28,990 nucleotides of DNA, taken from a virus. The stretch lies in the IMG/VR virus record IMGVR_UViG_3300010885_079891, positions 1-28,990 of that record; one strand, 5' to 3'. Position numbers and translations under genes: made by a program. Positions 17,601-24,816 of this stretch are shown piece by piece. The notes beneath the pieces were generated by a model. That model did no database searches. It saw only the letters and a list, made by a program, of their open reading frames with translations, and was not told the DNA's origin. How positions within the stretch are numbered: the stretch's first letter is position 1; the number at the start of each line of letters is the position of its first letter.

Positions 17601-17926
17601 AAGAGACCAGCCTCCAAACCACCCCGCCCGGCAACCCCGGCTTCGACCTCTTCGAGGGTGAAGACATCGCCAGCCCCACCCGCTACGTCGAGGTGAAGTC
17701 CCGCAGCGGCTCGTGGTCGGGCCCCGTAGCCCTTTCTCGCGAGCAGTTCCTCAAAGCCCAGGTCGAGGGCGACCGCTACTGGCTCTACGTCGTCGAGCAC
17801 ACCCGCACACCCGCAGCCACCCGGCTCCACCGCATCCAGAACCCTGCCGGTAAGTCCCGCCACTTCACCTTCGACCCTGGCTGGTCTGAGCTCGCCGAAC
17901 CCGGCCCGCAGAATACCGGCATTTAA
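14681..17926 (+). CDS. GHKL (sacsin/Hsp90-like) ATPase with C-terminal DUF3883
   Basis: A 1081-residue protein. The N-terminus is an Hsp90/sacsin-like ATPase: FELLQNAEDA (Asn45, Asp48), SHFGATFTPEDV (about 74-85) and GRFGIGFKSVYAF (106-118). About residues 200-850 form a long region without motifs I know. Residues about 858-927 are a Gly/Ser/Pro-rich linker. The last 115 residues match DUF3883: NPGFDLFEGEDIA then RYVEVKSRSGSW (Glu1004, Lys1006), the PD-(D/E)XK-like core. This ATPase-plus-nuclease layout is recurrent in defence islands but poorly understood. At residue 76, Phe stands where I would expect Asn or Asp. It follows the helicase by eight bases; 42 bases separate it from the toxin-antitoxin pair. 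Confidence 0.88.
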   Translation: MPTDYEKVRSDNLVSYGTAITRYGPMLLAQRYDNRSHFIFELLQNAEDALRRQVPYPLNREVSFRLDSDALVFSHFGATFTPEDVRFICGIGESTETHSKRLTDIGRFGIGFKSVYAFTDRPEIHSGDEHFAIEDYVHPRGIAPIVTQPGQTVFRFPFRVGDGTAHSEVHNGLSTLELSTLIFLREIEQVSWHSGKSQGNYLRDTQPEPEARDGRRVTIVSESGADATYLVFERPVFRPGQLDKPAGRVEVAYHLLKDHIEPVESAKLSVFFPTIVHTQFGAILQGPFRTTPSRDNIPRDDAWNKHLVAELAQLVPDSIRQLKAIGKLDAQALHALPIHKERFASEPLFLPVFNAVRSAFAAEPLIPCHDGTHRPAPQVRLGRTVEIRTLFSPEQLGELDSTPTPLAWVIDGVTRDRTQQLHKFLNLELGILDFDAAAVLSRLKASFLQSQPTDWLARFYAFLVEQEGALRTTNLLSKPIIRLSDGSHVPPFDNNKPLAYLSASGTDYPSVDPALCAHEPALRFLKRIGLTVPDVVDDVIDHLLPRFSSASYAPSGPEYSEAIARIHTASETNLSDKRKRLLEALRNTPFVYATDATGARRRIRPSAAYIHTDRLAGLFAGIKDIWLIEKDTGTIPNETHRKLLRACGGNEYLLPIPAPSRFTNADLAEMRAAAGYSPITEELSITDYTLRDLDKVLSHLSNLDPHERQHRALLLWDALAEVEANRGKSYFSGTYIWFHYSRRSCDFPAAFVEQLRKSRWVPKPDGTLGLPAEVVFETLTPPWPAHPFLLSLLPFKPRAEVELARLAGIDPAILDLIKSLGITSSKQLSDLLHLPAPEQPAPAPEDPPATPASAIEALLGGAPDPTAPVGGSTGEYAPGAGRPGGPGTGGSAPKNVSGTGSHSGSGSGGGGGSAGGHSGGGGAGPSHANPGSYRPAFHTYVATSPDDEPADPEGLEQAARMQIEQDAIAYILTQETSLQTTPPGNPGFDLFEGEDIASPTRYVEVKSRSGSWSGPVALSREQFLKAQVEGDRYWLYVVEHTRTPAATRLHRIQNPAGKSRHFTFDPGWSELAEPGPQNTGI

Positions 17927-17929
17927 TTA

Positions 17930-17940
17930 ACCCTAAGGGT
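17930..17940. promoter_or_regulatory. Palindrome upstream of toxin gene, candidate operator
   Basis: ACCCTAAGGGT, a perfect palindrome around a central A, lies in the 42-base gap before the toxin start, followed by an AT-rich TAAATAG. HigA-type antitoxins usually bind such palindromes over their own promoter, so it is a candidate autoregulatory operator. Confidence 0.5.
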
Positions 17941-17968
17941 AAATAGTTCTTGCTACCACCCGACCCAC

Positions 17969-18304
17969 ATGGAAATCTCTTACTCCAACAAGAAACTCGC
18001 CAAGCTGCTCAACAGCCAAAAGGAGGTCTTGAGGACTTACGGGCACGATAACGGTAACCGCATCCTTGCGCGACTTACCCAGATCGCCGCCGCCGAGACC
18101 CTCGCCGACCTCGCCAAGCTGCCTCAGACCCGAGTCCATGAACACACCAACAACAACGACGAACAAATCTCGGTGGATGTGAAACATCCCTACCGGCTGA
18201 TGCTGGCCGCCGATCATCCTAAGACCCCGCGCAAACCCGACGGCGGGCTCGATTGGGCCAAGATCACCCGAGTAAGTATCCTGAGAATAGACGACCCCCA
18301 CTGA
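17969..18304 (+). CDS. higB: HigB-like toxin (RelE/ParE superfamily)
   Basis: A 111-residue protein of the HigB-like family in the RelE/ParE fold, usually ribosome-dependent mRNA interferases. Typical segments are visible: MEISYSNKKLAKLLNSQKEV at the start, GNRILARLTQIAAAETLADL, and the closing strand SVDVKHPYRLMLAADHP, which is diagnostic for this group. Such genes are sometimes misnamed killer suppression protein. The gene precedes its antitoxin, the inverted order typical of HigBA, with two bases between them. It is embedded in the defence cluster, so it may stabilise the island or act as an abortive-infection effector. Confidence 0.85.
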   Translation: MEISYSNKKLAKLLNSQKEVLRTYGHDNGNRILARLTQIAAAETLADLAKLPQTRVHEHTNNNDEQISVDVKHPYRLMLAADHPKTPRKPDGGLDWAKITRVSILRIDDPH

Positions 18305-18306
18305 CC

Positions 18307-19404
18307 ATGAGCACCAAACCCACCTACAAGCCCGACTTCGCCATCCACCCGGGCGAGACCCTGCTCGAAACACTCGACGCCCTCGGCATGACCCAGAAGG
18401 AACTCGCCGAACGCACCGGCCGCCCCCTCAAGACCATCAACGAGATCGTCCAAGGTAAGGCCGCCATCATCGCCGACACCGCCCTGCAGCTTGAGCGCGT
18501 CCTCGGCGTGCCCGCCACCTTCTGGAACAACGCCCAGCGCAACTACGAGGCCCAGCTCGCGCGCAACGCCGAGACCGAGGCCCTGCAACGCGACGTAGCC
18601 TGGTTGCAGGACTTCCCTCTGGCCCAGCTTCGCAAGCTCGGCTGGATTCCCAAGCTGTCCGATCCGGTCGAGCAGCTTCGCGCCGTCCTCGGCTTCTTCG
18701 GCGTCGCTGGAGTGGAGGAGTGGCGGCAGCTCTGGCAGCAGCCCGATGTCGCCTTTCGCAAATCCCGCGCCTTCGATGCCCGCCCCCAATCCGTCGCCGC
18801 CTGGCTCCGTGCCGGCGAACGCGAGGCCCAGCAGGTCGCCACCCAGCCCTTCGATAAGGAGAAGTTCACCGCCGCGCTCCACGAGATCCGTCGCCACACC
18901 ACTACCGGGCCCGAAACCTTCGAGCCCCTTATGAAGCGCCTTTGCGCCGAGGCAGGGGTCGCCTTGGTCTTCGTTCCCGAGGTCACGGGCACCCGCGCCT
19001 TTGGCGCTACCCGCTGGCTCACCCCGGAAAAGGCGATTCTTCAACTCAGCCTTCGCGGCAAGACCGACAATTTTCTTTGGTTCACCTTCTTCCACGAGGC
19101 CGCCCACATCCTCAAGCACGGCAAGCGCGATGTCTTTATCGAGTCGAGCGAGGGAACCGCTGATGCCGATACCCAGCGCAAGGAAGCCGAGGCGAACGCC
19201 TTCGCCGCCGATTTTCTAATCCCGCGCCCGGCCTACCGCGAACTCCTCACGCTCAAGCCGTTCACGATAGCCAAGGTCGAGCACTTTGCAGGACAACACG
19301 GTATCGCCCCCGGCATCGTTGTCGGCAGATTGCAGCACGATAAAATCATCCCCTTCACTCACCACAACGGCCTTAAGCGCCGCTTCCAATTCAATACTAA
19401 TTAA
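18307..19404 (+). CDS. higA: HigA-type HTH antitoxin fused to ImmA/IrrE peptidase
   Basis: A 365-residue fusion. Residues about 15-75 form a HigA-type helix-turn-helix (LDALGMTQKELAERTGRPL, TINEIVQGKAAI, LERVLGVPATFWNN). After a helical linker, the C-terminal half is an ImmA/IrrE-like zinc peptidase with HEAAHILKH (His263, Glu264, His267) and the downstream EAEANAFAADFLIP carrying the likely third ligand. Start 18,307 is two bases after the toxin stop; upstream in-frame sequence only shadows the toxin. ImmA proteins cleave partner repressors, so this antitoxin may be conditionally inactivated, or control its neighbours. Eight bases separate it from the methyltransferase gene. Fusions of this type are known; the proteolytic target is unknown. 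Confidence 0.88.
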   Translation: MSTKPTYKPDFAIHPGETLLETLDALGMTQKELAERTGRPLKTINEIVQGKAAIIADTALQLERVLGVPATFWNNAQRNYEAQLARNAETEALQRDVAWLQDFPLAQLRKLGWIPKLSDPVEQLRAVLGFFGVAGVEEWRQLWQQPDVAFRKSRAFDARPQSVAAWLRAGEREAQQVATQPFDKEKFTAALHEIRRHTTTGPETFEPLMKRLCAEAGVALVFVPEVTGTRAFGATRWLTPEKAILQLSLRGKTDNFLWFTFFHEAAHILKHGKRDVFIESSEGTADADTQRKEAEANAFAADFLIPRPAYRELLTLKPFTIAKVEHFAGQHGIAPGIVVGRLQHDKIIPFTHHNGLKRRFQFNTN

Positions 19405-19412
19405 AATCCCTC

Positions 19413-21299
19413 ATGGCTAAAATTGATGTCACCAAAACCGAGCTGGTCTGGCCCGGAAAATATAATGAGGATGGATCGCTGCGCGAGGTGCCTCGCGTAA
19501 ACCTTCCTTTTCAAGTCATTGAGCGGGTGAATGAAAGCCGCGCGACACGCGAAGCTCAAAAAAACGCTAATCTAACTCTGTTCGATTTTTATTCCGGCAA
19601 GGAAGGGGTAACATTTGAAGATGGATGGAGAAATAAGCTCATATGGGGCGACAACATTCTTGTAATGAGTTCCTTGCTAGAGAAATTTGCCGGTAAGGTT
19701 GATCTAATATATATCGACCCACCTTTTGCTACCGGCGCCGATTTTTCATTCAAAACGAGCATTGGGGACGGAGAGGATGAGATCCATAAAGAACAGAGTA
19801 TTATTGAGGAAAAGGCATATCGCGACACTTGGGGTAAAGGCCCCGGGAGCTTCATGCAGATGATTTACGACCGAATCAGTCTAATCAAAATGCTGATGAG
19901 CCCCACGGCCTCCCTGTATGTTCATTGTGATTGGCGTATGTCAGGTGTGATAAGATTAATTCTCGATGAAATCATGTCAGGAAACCATGTGAATGAAATT
20001 ATATGGTGCTATAGTATTGGGGGTAAAGGCACGGATCGTTTTGGACGGAAACATGATACTATCTTTTTATATTCAAAGGGCGAAGACCGCGTATTCAATG
20101 CTAAAGACCCACACGTTCTAATGCCCCGGAAACCCAACAGCCACATGAGGGCAAAGGTCGATGCCGATGGTAGAGAGTATCAAGAAAAGACAGATAAAAA
20201 GTCAGGGAAAGTCTATAGGTATTACGTAGATCAGGGGGCGATTCCCACAGATTACTGGACTGATATCGAGCAGTTAAATTGGGAAGCCGCTGAAAGGGTA
20301 GGATACGATACTCAAAAACCCGAGCGTTTACTAAGTAGAGTAATTGCCGCTTCCACAAATGAAGGGGGCTTGGTTTGTGATTTTTTCTGTGGATCGGGGA
20401 CAACGCTTGCAGTTGCAGAAAAGCTTGGGCGACGATGGATTGGTTGTGATTTAGGAAGATGGGCGATTCATACCACACGTAAACGCCTGCTTGAAATCGA
20501 AGGATGTAAACCCTTCGAGGTTCTCAATCTTGGGAAATACGAACGTCAATATTGGCAGGGATCCACACTGGGAAGTGGTCAAAGCAACGGGCAACTTCTC
20601 TATGAATATCTAGCATTTGTCCTGAAACTATATCAGTCACAGCCTCTTTCCGGCATGTCTCATATACATGGCAAAAAAGGCGCGGCGATGGTGCATATTG
20701 GTGCCATTGACTCCCCTGTTACAATTGATGAGGTTTCACTAGCCATAGAAGAATGCGTTAAAACCAAGCAGCCGGAGCTTCACGTTCTGGGATGGGAGTG
20801 GGAGATGGGATTAGCTGGCCCCAATAATGGCGTAAAGAAGGGGAGCCCCATGCACGATGTTGCTAAGCAAAAGGGCATCAAACTACTGCTGCTCCAGATT
20901 CCCCGCGAGGTCATGGAAAAACAAGCGGTTGATAAAGGTCACCTCACTTTCTTCGAACTCGCTTACCTCAACGTGGAAATCAATCAGGCTAAGAACCTCC
21001 ACGTCTCAATTACATTGAAAGACTTTGTAATCCCCAACACCGAACTCATCCCCGAAGAGGTGCGCGAAAAAGTGAAGAAGTGGAGTGACTATATCGACTA
21101 CTGGGCGGTGGATTGGGACTTTCAGAACGACAGTTTTATGCAGGGCTGGGTTACCTACCGCACTCGCAAAGATCGCTCCCTCGCCCTCGCCAGCGACGTT
21201 CATAAATACGAAAAGCCCGGCACTTACCGTGTCCTCGTCAAAGTGGTGGACATCTTTGGTAACGATACCTCTCAAGCCTATACCATCGAGGTAAAGTAA
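19413..21299 (+). CDS. mod: Type III-like adenine methyltransferase (Mod)
   Basis: A 628-residue beta-class N6-adenine methyltransferase. The catalytic motif IV, IDPPF (residues 102-105), precedes the SAM-binding motif DFFCGSGTT (323-331), the order of type III Mod proteins; the target-recognition region should lie between and after them. The C-terminal third (from about 480) includes KDFVIPNTELIPEEVREKVK and a closing beta-rich YRVLVKVVDIFGNDTSQAY. It would modify host DNA and, with the following gene, recognise the target site. Bases about 19,550-20,880 are clearly AT-richer than both flanks, suggesting recombinational replacement of the catalytic and recognition core. Both motifs are intact, so it is probably active. 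Confidence 0.9.
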   Translation: MAKIDVTKTELVWPGKYNEDGSLREVPRVNLPFQVIERVNESRATREAQKNANLTLFDFYSGKEGVTFEDGWRNKLIWGDNILVMSSLLEKFAGKVDLIYIDPPFATGADFSFKTSIGDGEDEIHKEQSIIEEKAYRDTWGKGPGSFMQMIYDRISLIKMLMSPTASLYVHCDWRMSGVIRLILDEIMSGNHVNEIIWCYSIGGKGTDRFGRKHDTIFLYSKGEDRVFNAKDPHVLMPRKPNSHMRAKVDADGREYQEKTDKKSGKVYRYYVDQGAIPTDYWTDIEQLNWEAAERVGYDTQKPERLLSRVIAASTNEGGLVCDFFCGSGTTLAVAEKLGRRWIGCDLGRWAIHTTRKRLLEIEGCKPFEVLNLGKYERQYWQGSTLGSGQSNGQLLYEYLAFVLKLYQSQPLSGMSHIHGKKGAAMVHIGAIDSPVTIDEVSLAIEECVKTKQPELHVLGWEWEMGLAGPNNGVKKGSPMHDVAKQKGIKLLLLQIPREVMEKQAVDKGHLTFFELAYLNVEINQAKNLHVSITLKDFVIPNTELIPEEVREKVKKWSDYIDYWAVDWDFQNDSFMQGWVTYRTRKDRSLALASDVHKYEKPGTYRVLVKVVDIFGNDTSQAYTIEVK

Positions 21300-21317
21300 C
21301 CACTCCCGCTCCTCGCT

Positions 21318-24239
21318 ATGCCCGCCCTTCCCGTTGTCCAGTATGATCAGGAACTGCCGGAAATCCCCAGCCGTTGCGCATGGGAGGTTCCGACTTACCA
21401 CCTCATAAAAACGCCCAAAGCGAAGGGGGGCTGGGCCATCGCGCCAGGCCGTCGCCCAAGTAAACTGCTGTTGATCGAAAAGCTCCGCGCCGCCGTCACC
21501 GCTTGGCGCAATCAGGGCTATCCCGGCGTCTCCGCCGTTTCTCGTCGCCTATTGCAGTATTGGTTTGAGGAAGACCATCAGGTCGCGGGTTTCCCCGTGC
21601 CATTCCGCTACCACTTCGGCCAGCGCGAAGCGGTAGAGACACTGATCTACGTCGTTGAGGTTTGCGGCCACCGGGATGCCATCCCCGCCATCCAGCAATT
21701 CGGCTCGGTTTACGGCACCGGCCTTTTTGAAGGCCAGGGCTACTCATTCCAGACGCTCACCGACGGCACCCGGCAGATACGCCGCTACGTGGCCGAGACC
21801 GATAGCGAGCAGACCCAAGACCTTTCGGCCAAGGATCTGCGTCGCCATGCCTTCAAGATGGCCACGGGCTCAGGCAAGACCTGGGTCATGGCCCTGAGCA
21901 TGGTTTGGTGCTACTACCGCCAACGCGAAGGCACAAGCGGGGTCGCCTCCGATCTCGGGCTCTCCACCAACTTCCTGATCGTTTCCCCTAACGTCATCGT
22001 TCACCAGCGCCTCGAACGCGATTTCGACGGCAACAAAATCTTCAATCAAATTCCCCTCGTTCCGCCCGAGTGGGGCAAGATGAACCTCAAAGTCATCAAG
22101 CGTGGCGACTTCACCGAGCCCGATGCGGGCGGAAACCTGTTCATCACCAATATCCATCAGCTCTACGAGGGCCGCGACCAGCCAGCCACTCCCTCCAACG
22201 CCATCGAAGCACTGCTCGGCACACCGGTCAAAAAAGACGGCGTCAACAAAGGCCGCTCCATGTTGGAGCGCATCAAATCCCTCAAAAACGTCGTCGTCCT
22301 CAACGACGAGGCCCACCACGTCCACGACAGCGACCTGGAGTGGCACCGCAGCCTCATGGCCATCCACAAGGCCCACTCCAAAGGCTTGGCCTTGTGGCTG
22401 GACTACTCCGCCACGCCCCAGCAGGGCGACTTGTTCTTCCCGTGGATCATCGTGGACTATCCCTTGGCTCAAGCGGTCGAGGATCGCATCGTCAAAGCCC
22501 CGGTCATCGTCCGGCAAACCAGCAAATCCAAAGCCCCGCCCCAAGATCCAGTCGGGGTAAACAAAGACAACGTCTGCGACAAATACGGCTACTGGATCCA
22601 GTCCGCCGTCGCCCGTTGGAAAGTGCATTGCGAGGCATACAAGCCGGTGAAGCTCAACCCCGTGCTCTTCATCATGGTCGAGCGCGCCAACTACGCTGAC
22701 GCCATCGGCCAGCACCTGATCGACACGCATGATTTCAAGGAAGAGCAAGTTCTCGTCATCCACACCGATACCTCCGGTGAAATCACCGCTGGCGACCTCG
22801 AAAAAGCCCGCATCGCCGCCAACGAGATCGACAAGCCCAACAACAAAATCCGGGCCATCGTCAGCGTGATGATCCTAAAGGAGGGCTGGGACGTCCGCAA
22901 CGTGACCGTCGTTCTCGGTCTTCGCCCCTTCGGCACCGCCATCCTTCCCCAGCAGGTAATCGGCCGCGGCCTCCGCCTCATGGATCGCACCGCCATCGGC
23001 CCCGACCGCACCCAGACTCTGGAAGTGCTCGGCACGCAAAACCTCCTCCAAACCCTCAAAGATAACCTGGAGAGCGAAGGCGTCGGCGTTGGCGACACCG
23101 GCACTCCGCCTGCGCCACCGATCACCATTGCGCCCACCAAAGAGCGTGCGGCCTACGACATTTGGATTCCCCTCACCAAGCCCTCGTTGATCCACAACAT
23201 CCAAAAACTCGCCGACGTGGATGTGCTCAAGATCGACAGCATCTTGGAAGACGCCGACCTCTCCGAAGTTTACCGCATCGAGCTGAAAATGGATTTTGGC
23301 ATCACCCAAACCCATGTCAGCATGGCGGTGGTTAACTTGGGCGCCAAACCCATCCACGAGACGCTCGCCTACCTCACCAACCGTGTCGCCGACATGGCCA
23401 AGCTCGGCGGCCGTTTCGCCGAACTTTACCCCTTGGTGAAAACCTACGTGGAGCACCGCTGCTTCGGTCGCACCGTATCGATAGATGCGGAGACCGACGA
23501 AGGTAAAAAAGTCGCCGAATACCTCACCCGCCAAGACATCCGGGAGGCCGTGGCCAAACGCCTCGCCCACCGCCTCGCCACCCTACTAGTGGACAAGCGT
23601 GCGCTGGAGTTCGAAAAGGCGAACTTCAAGCTAAGCGAAACCAAGCCCTTCACCTGGCGCCGCAACCTCAGCGCGGGCCCGCTCATCTGCAAAAAGACCG
23701 TCTTCAACTACGTCGCCACCTACAACGACTTTGAACGCCGCTTCGGGATTTTTCTCGATACGGCCAAAGACGTGAAGCGTTTCGCCGCGCTCGGCACCAC
23801 CGAACAAGGCGACTGCAACACCGCCTTCCGCGTGGACTACCTCAAACCCACCGGAGCAATCGGCTTCTATTACCCCGACTGGGTGGCGGTGCAGAAGACC
23901 GACGAAGGCGAAACCAATTGGATCATCGAGACCAAAGGTCGCGTCTTCGACACGGATCAAGTCAAAGCCAAGGACGATGCGATCACCGACTGGTGCGAAC
24001 GCATTGGCAAAGAAACCAACACCTCCTGGGCATACATTCGCATCAACCAATCCACGTTTGAAGGCAATGCGTGTGTCTATTTCTCGGAGCTGGTTCACAT
24101 CACCCAAGGCGGCTTGCTGGCCGCCTCATCCGACGCCGCAACGCCTGCCCCTCCTACTGCGGCTCCTCCCGCCAAAACCCCGCCAATCCCTCCGCCGGAT
24201 TTAGGCATACACACCGAGGACGAGATCCCTCTCGTCTAG
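21318..24239 (+). CDS. res: Type III restriction subunit (Res)
   Basis: A 973-residue SF2 ATPase-nuclease partner of Mod. Helicase motifs are present: Walker A MATGSGKTW (about 180-188), DEAH box NDEAHHVHD (Asp330), motif III DYSAT, and motif VI QQVIGRGLRL (about 543-552). The C-terminal nuclease shows YPDWVAV and IIETKGRVF (about 850-875), the PD-(D/E)XK core of Res proteins. The last 30 residues are Pro/Ala-rich. It starts 18 bases after mod, so the two are co-transcribed. Together they should cut DNA with unmodified inversely oriented sites. All key motifs look intact. A stem-loop lies at the stop codon. Confidence 0.92.
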   Translation: MPALPVVQYDQELPEIPSRCAWEVPTYHLIKTPKAKGGWAIAPGRRPSKLLLIEKLRAAVTAWRNQGYPGVSAVSRRLLQYWFEEDHQVAGFPVPFRYHFGQREAVETLIYVVEVCGHRDAIPAIQQFGSVYGTGLFEGQGYSFQTLTDGTRQIRRYVAETDSEQTQDLSAKDLRRHAFKMATGSGKTWVMALSMVWCYYRQREGTSGVASDLGLSTNFLIVSPNVIVHQRLERDFDGNKIFNQIPLVPPEWGKMNLKVIKRGDFTEPDAGGNLFITNIHQLYEGRDQPATPSNAIEALLGTPVKKDGVNKGRSMLERIKSLKNVVVLNDEAHHVHDSDLEWHRSLMAIHKAHSKGLALWLDYSATPQQGDLFFPWIIVDYPLAQAVEDRIVKAPVIVRQTSKSKAPPQDPVGVNKDNVCDKYGYWIQSAVARWKVHCEAYKPVKLNPVLFIMVERANYADAIGQHLIDTHDFKEEQVLVIHTDTSGEITAGDLEKARIAANEIDKPNNKIRAIVSVMILKEGWDVRNVTVVLGLRPFGTAILPQQVIGRGLRLMDRTAIGPDRTQTLEVLGTQNLLQTLKDNLESEGVGVGDTGTPPAPPITIAPTKERAAYDIWIPLTKPSLIHNIQKLADVDVLKIDSILEDADLSEVYRIELKMDFGITQTHVSMAVVNLGAKPIHETLAYLTNRVADMAKLGGRFAELYPLVKTYVEHRCFGRTVSIDAETDEGKKVAEYLTRQDIREAVAKRLAHRLATLLVDKRALEFEKANFKLSETKPFTWRRNLSAGPLICKKTVFNYVATYNDFERRFGIFLDTAKDVKRFAALGTTEQGDCNTAFRVDYLKPTGAIGFYYPDWVAVQKTDEGETNWIIETKGRVFDTDQVKAKDDAITDWCERIGKETNTSWAYIRINQSTFEGNACVYFSELVHITQGGLLAASSDAATPAPPTAAPPAKTPPIPPPDLGIHTEDEIPLV

Positions 24240-24271
24240 GGCTGCCGCCCCCTCGGCTCGTCCGGCAGCCC
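24239..24271 (+). terminator. Stem-loop at Res stop codon
   Basis: GGGCTGCCG and CGGCAGCCC pair over nine bases with a 15-base loop, starting at the last base of the stop codon. There is no T-run, so it may be an attenuator or mRNA-stabilising hairpin rather than a full terminator. Confidence 0.5.
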
Positions 24272-24318
24272 CAAAGTCCAAGACGCCATCCCGATCTGCC
24301 AGTCAAAGCGGCACAACT

Positions 24319-24777
24319 GTGCCCTCGATTAGCCAAATCGATCCGGACGCACTGCCCGGCGTCATCCGGCAGCTTTTCAGCGACGGCCAATCCCGCGACC
24401 GCGAAACAGCCCTTCGCGACCTGGCCGACGCACTGGGCTTCAAACGCCTCGGGCCGCTGATCAAGGAAACCCTCGCATCCAGCCTCCTCTCTGCCGCGCG
24501 CCGAGGTATCCTCAAAAACGAAGCGGGTGAACTCTCGTTGCTTTACCGAAGCATCGAGGACTACGACCGCAATTCCCTTAAATCTCAGTTCCTCGCTTCA
24601 CTAGGCCGCACTTGGACAGAGCGCGACGATGCCGCGCGCGCCTTCGCCCGATGGCTCGGTTTCACTCGCACCGGCCCCGCCATTCAAGAAACGGTGCGCT
24701 CCCTCATCAACGGCCTTATTCGAGAACGCCGACTCGAATCCGATTCAACCCAAATCCGTCGCGCCCCAAAAGGGTGA
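24319..24777 (+). CDS. Small protein with internally duplicated domain
   Basis: A 152-residue protein starting with GTG. The frame is open back to a stop at 24,202 but has no ATG, GTG or TTG before 24,319. Two copies of a motif lie 74 residues apart: LADALGFKRLGPLIKET (35-51) and FARWLGFTRTGPAIQET (109-125), each followed by a helix ending in Arg. The unit (LGF-x-R-x-GP-x-I) resembles small winged-helix modules I recall from the C-termini of large defence helicases and DUF3320-type proteins. A DNA-binding or adaptor role for Res or the next helicase is plausible. It sits 79 bases after res and 39 before the helicase gene. Function not known. Confidence 0.65.
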   Translation: MPSISQIDPDALPGVIRQLFSDGQSRDRETALRDLADALGFKRLGPLIKETLASSLLSAARRGILKNEAGELSLLYRSIEDYDRNSLKSQFLASLGRTWTERDDAARAFARWLGFTRTGPAIQETVRSLINGLIRERRLESDSTQIRRAPKG

Positions 24778-24816
24778 TAAGTTGGTCGAACCTGTTTAAT
24801 TTCCACTCATCTGCCA

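Noticed and set aside
11119-17926. Gabija or DISARM
   Set aside because: Gabija needs an OLD-family GajA partner for its UvrD-like protein, and DISARM needs DUF1998 and DrmA-type proteins; none is present.
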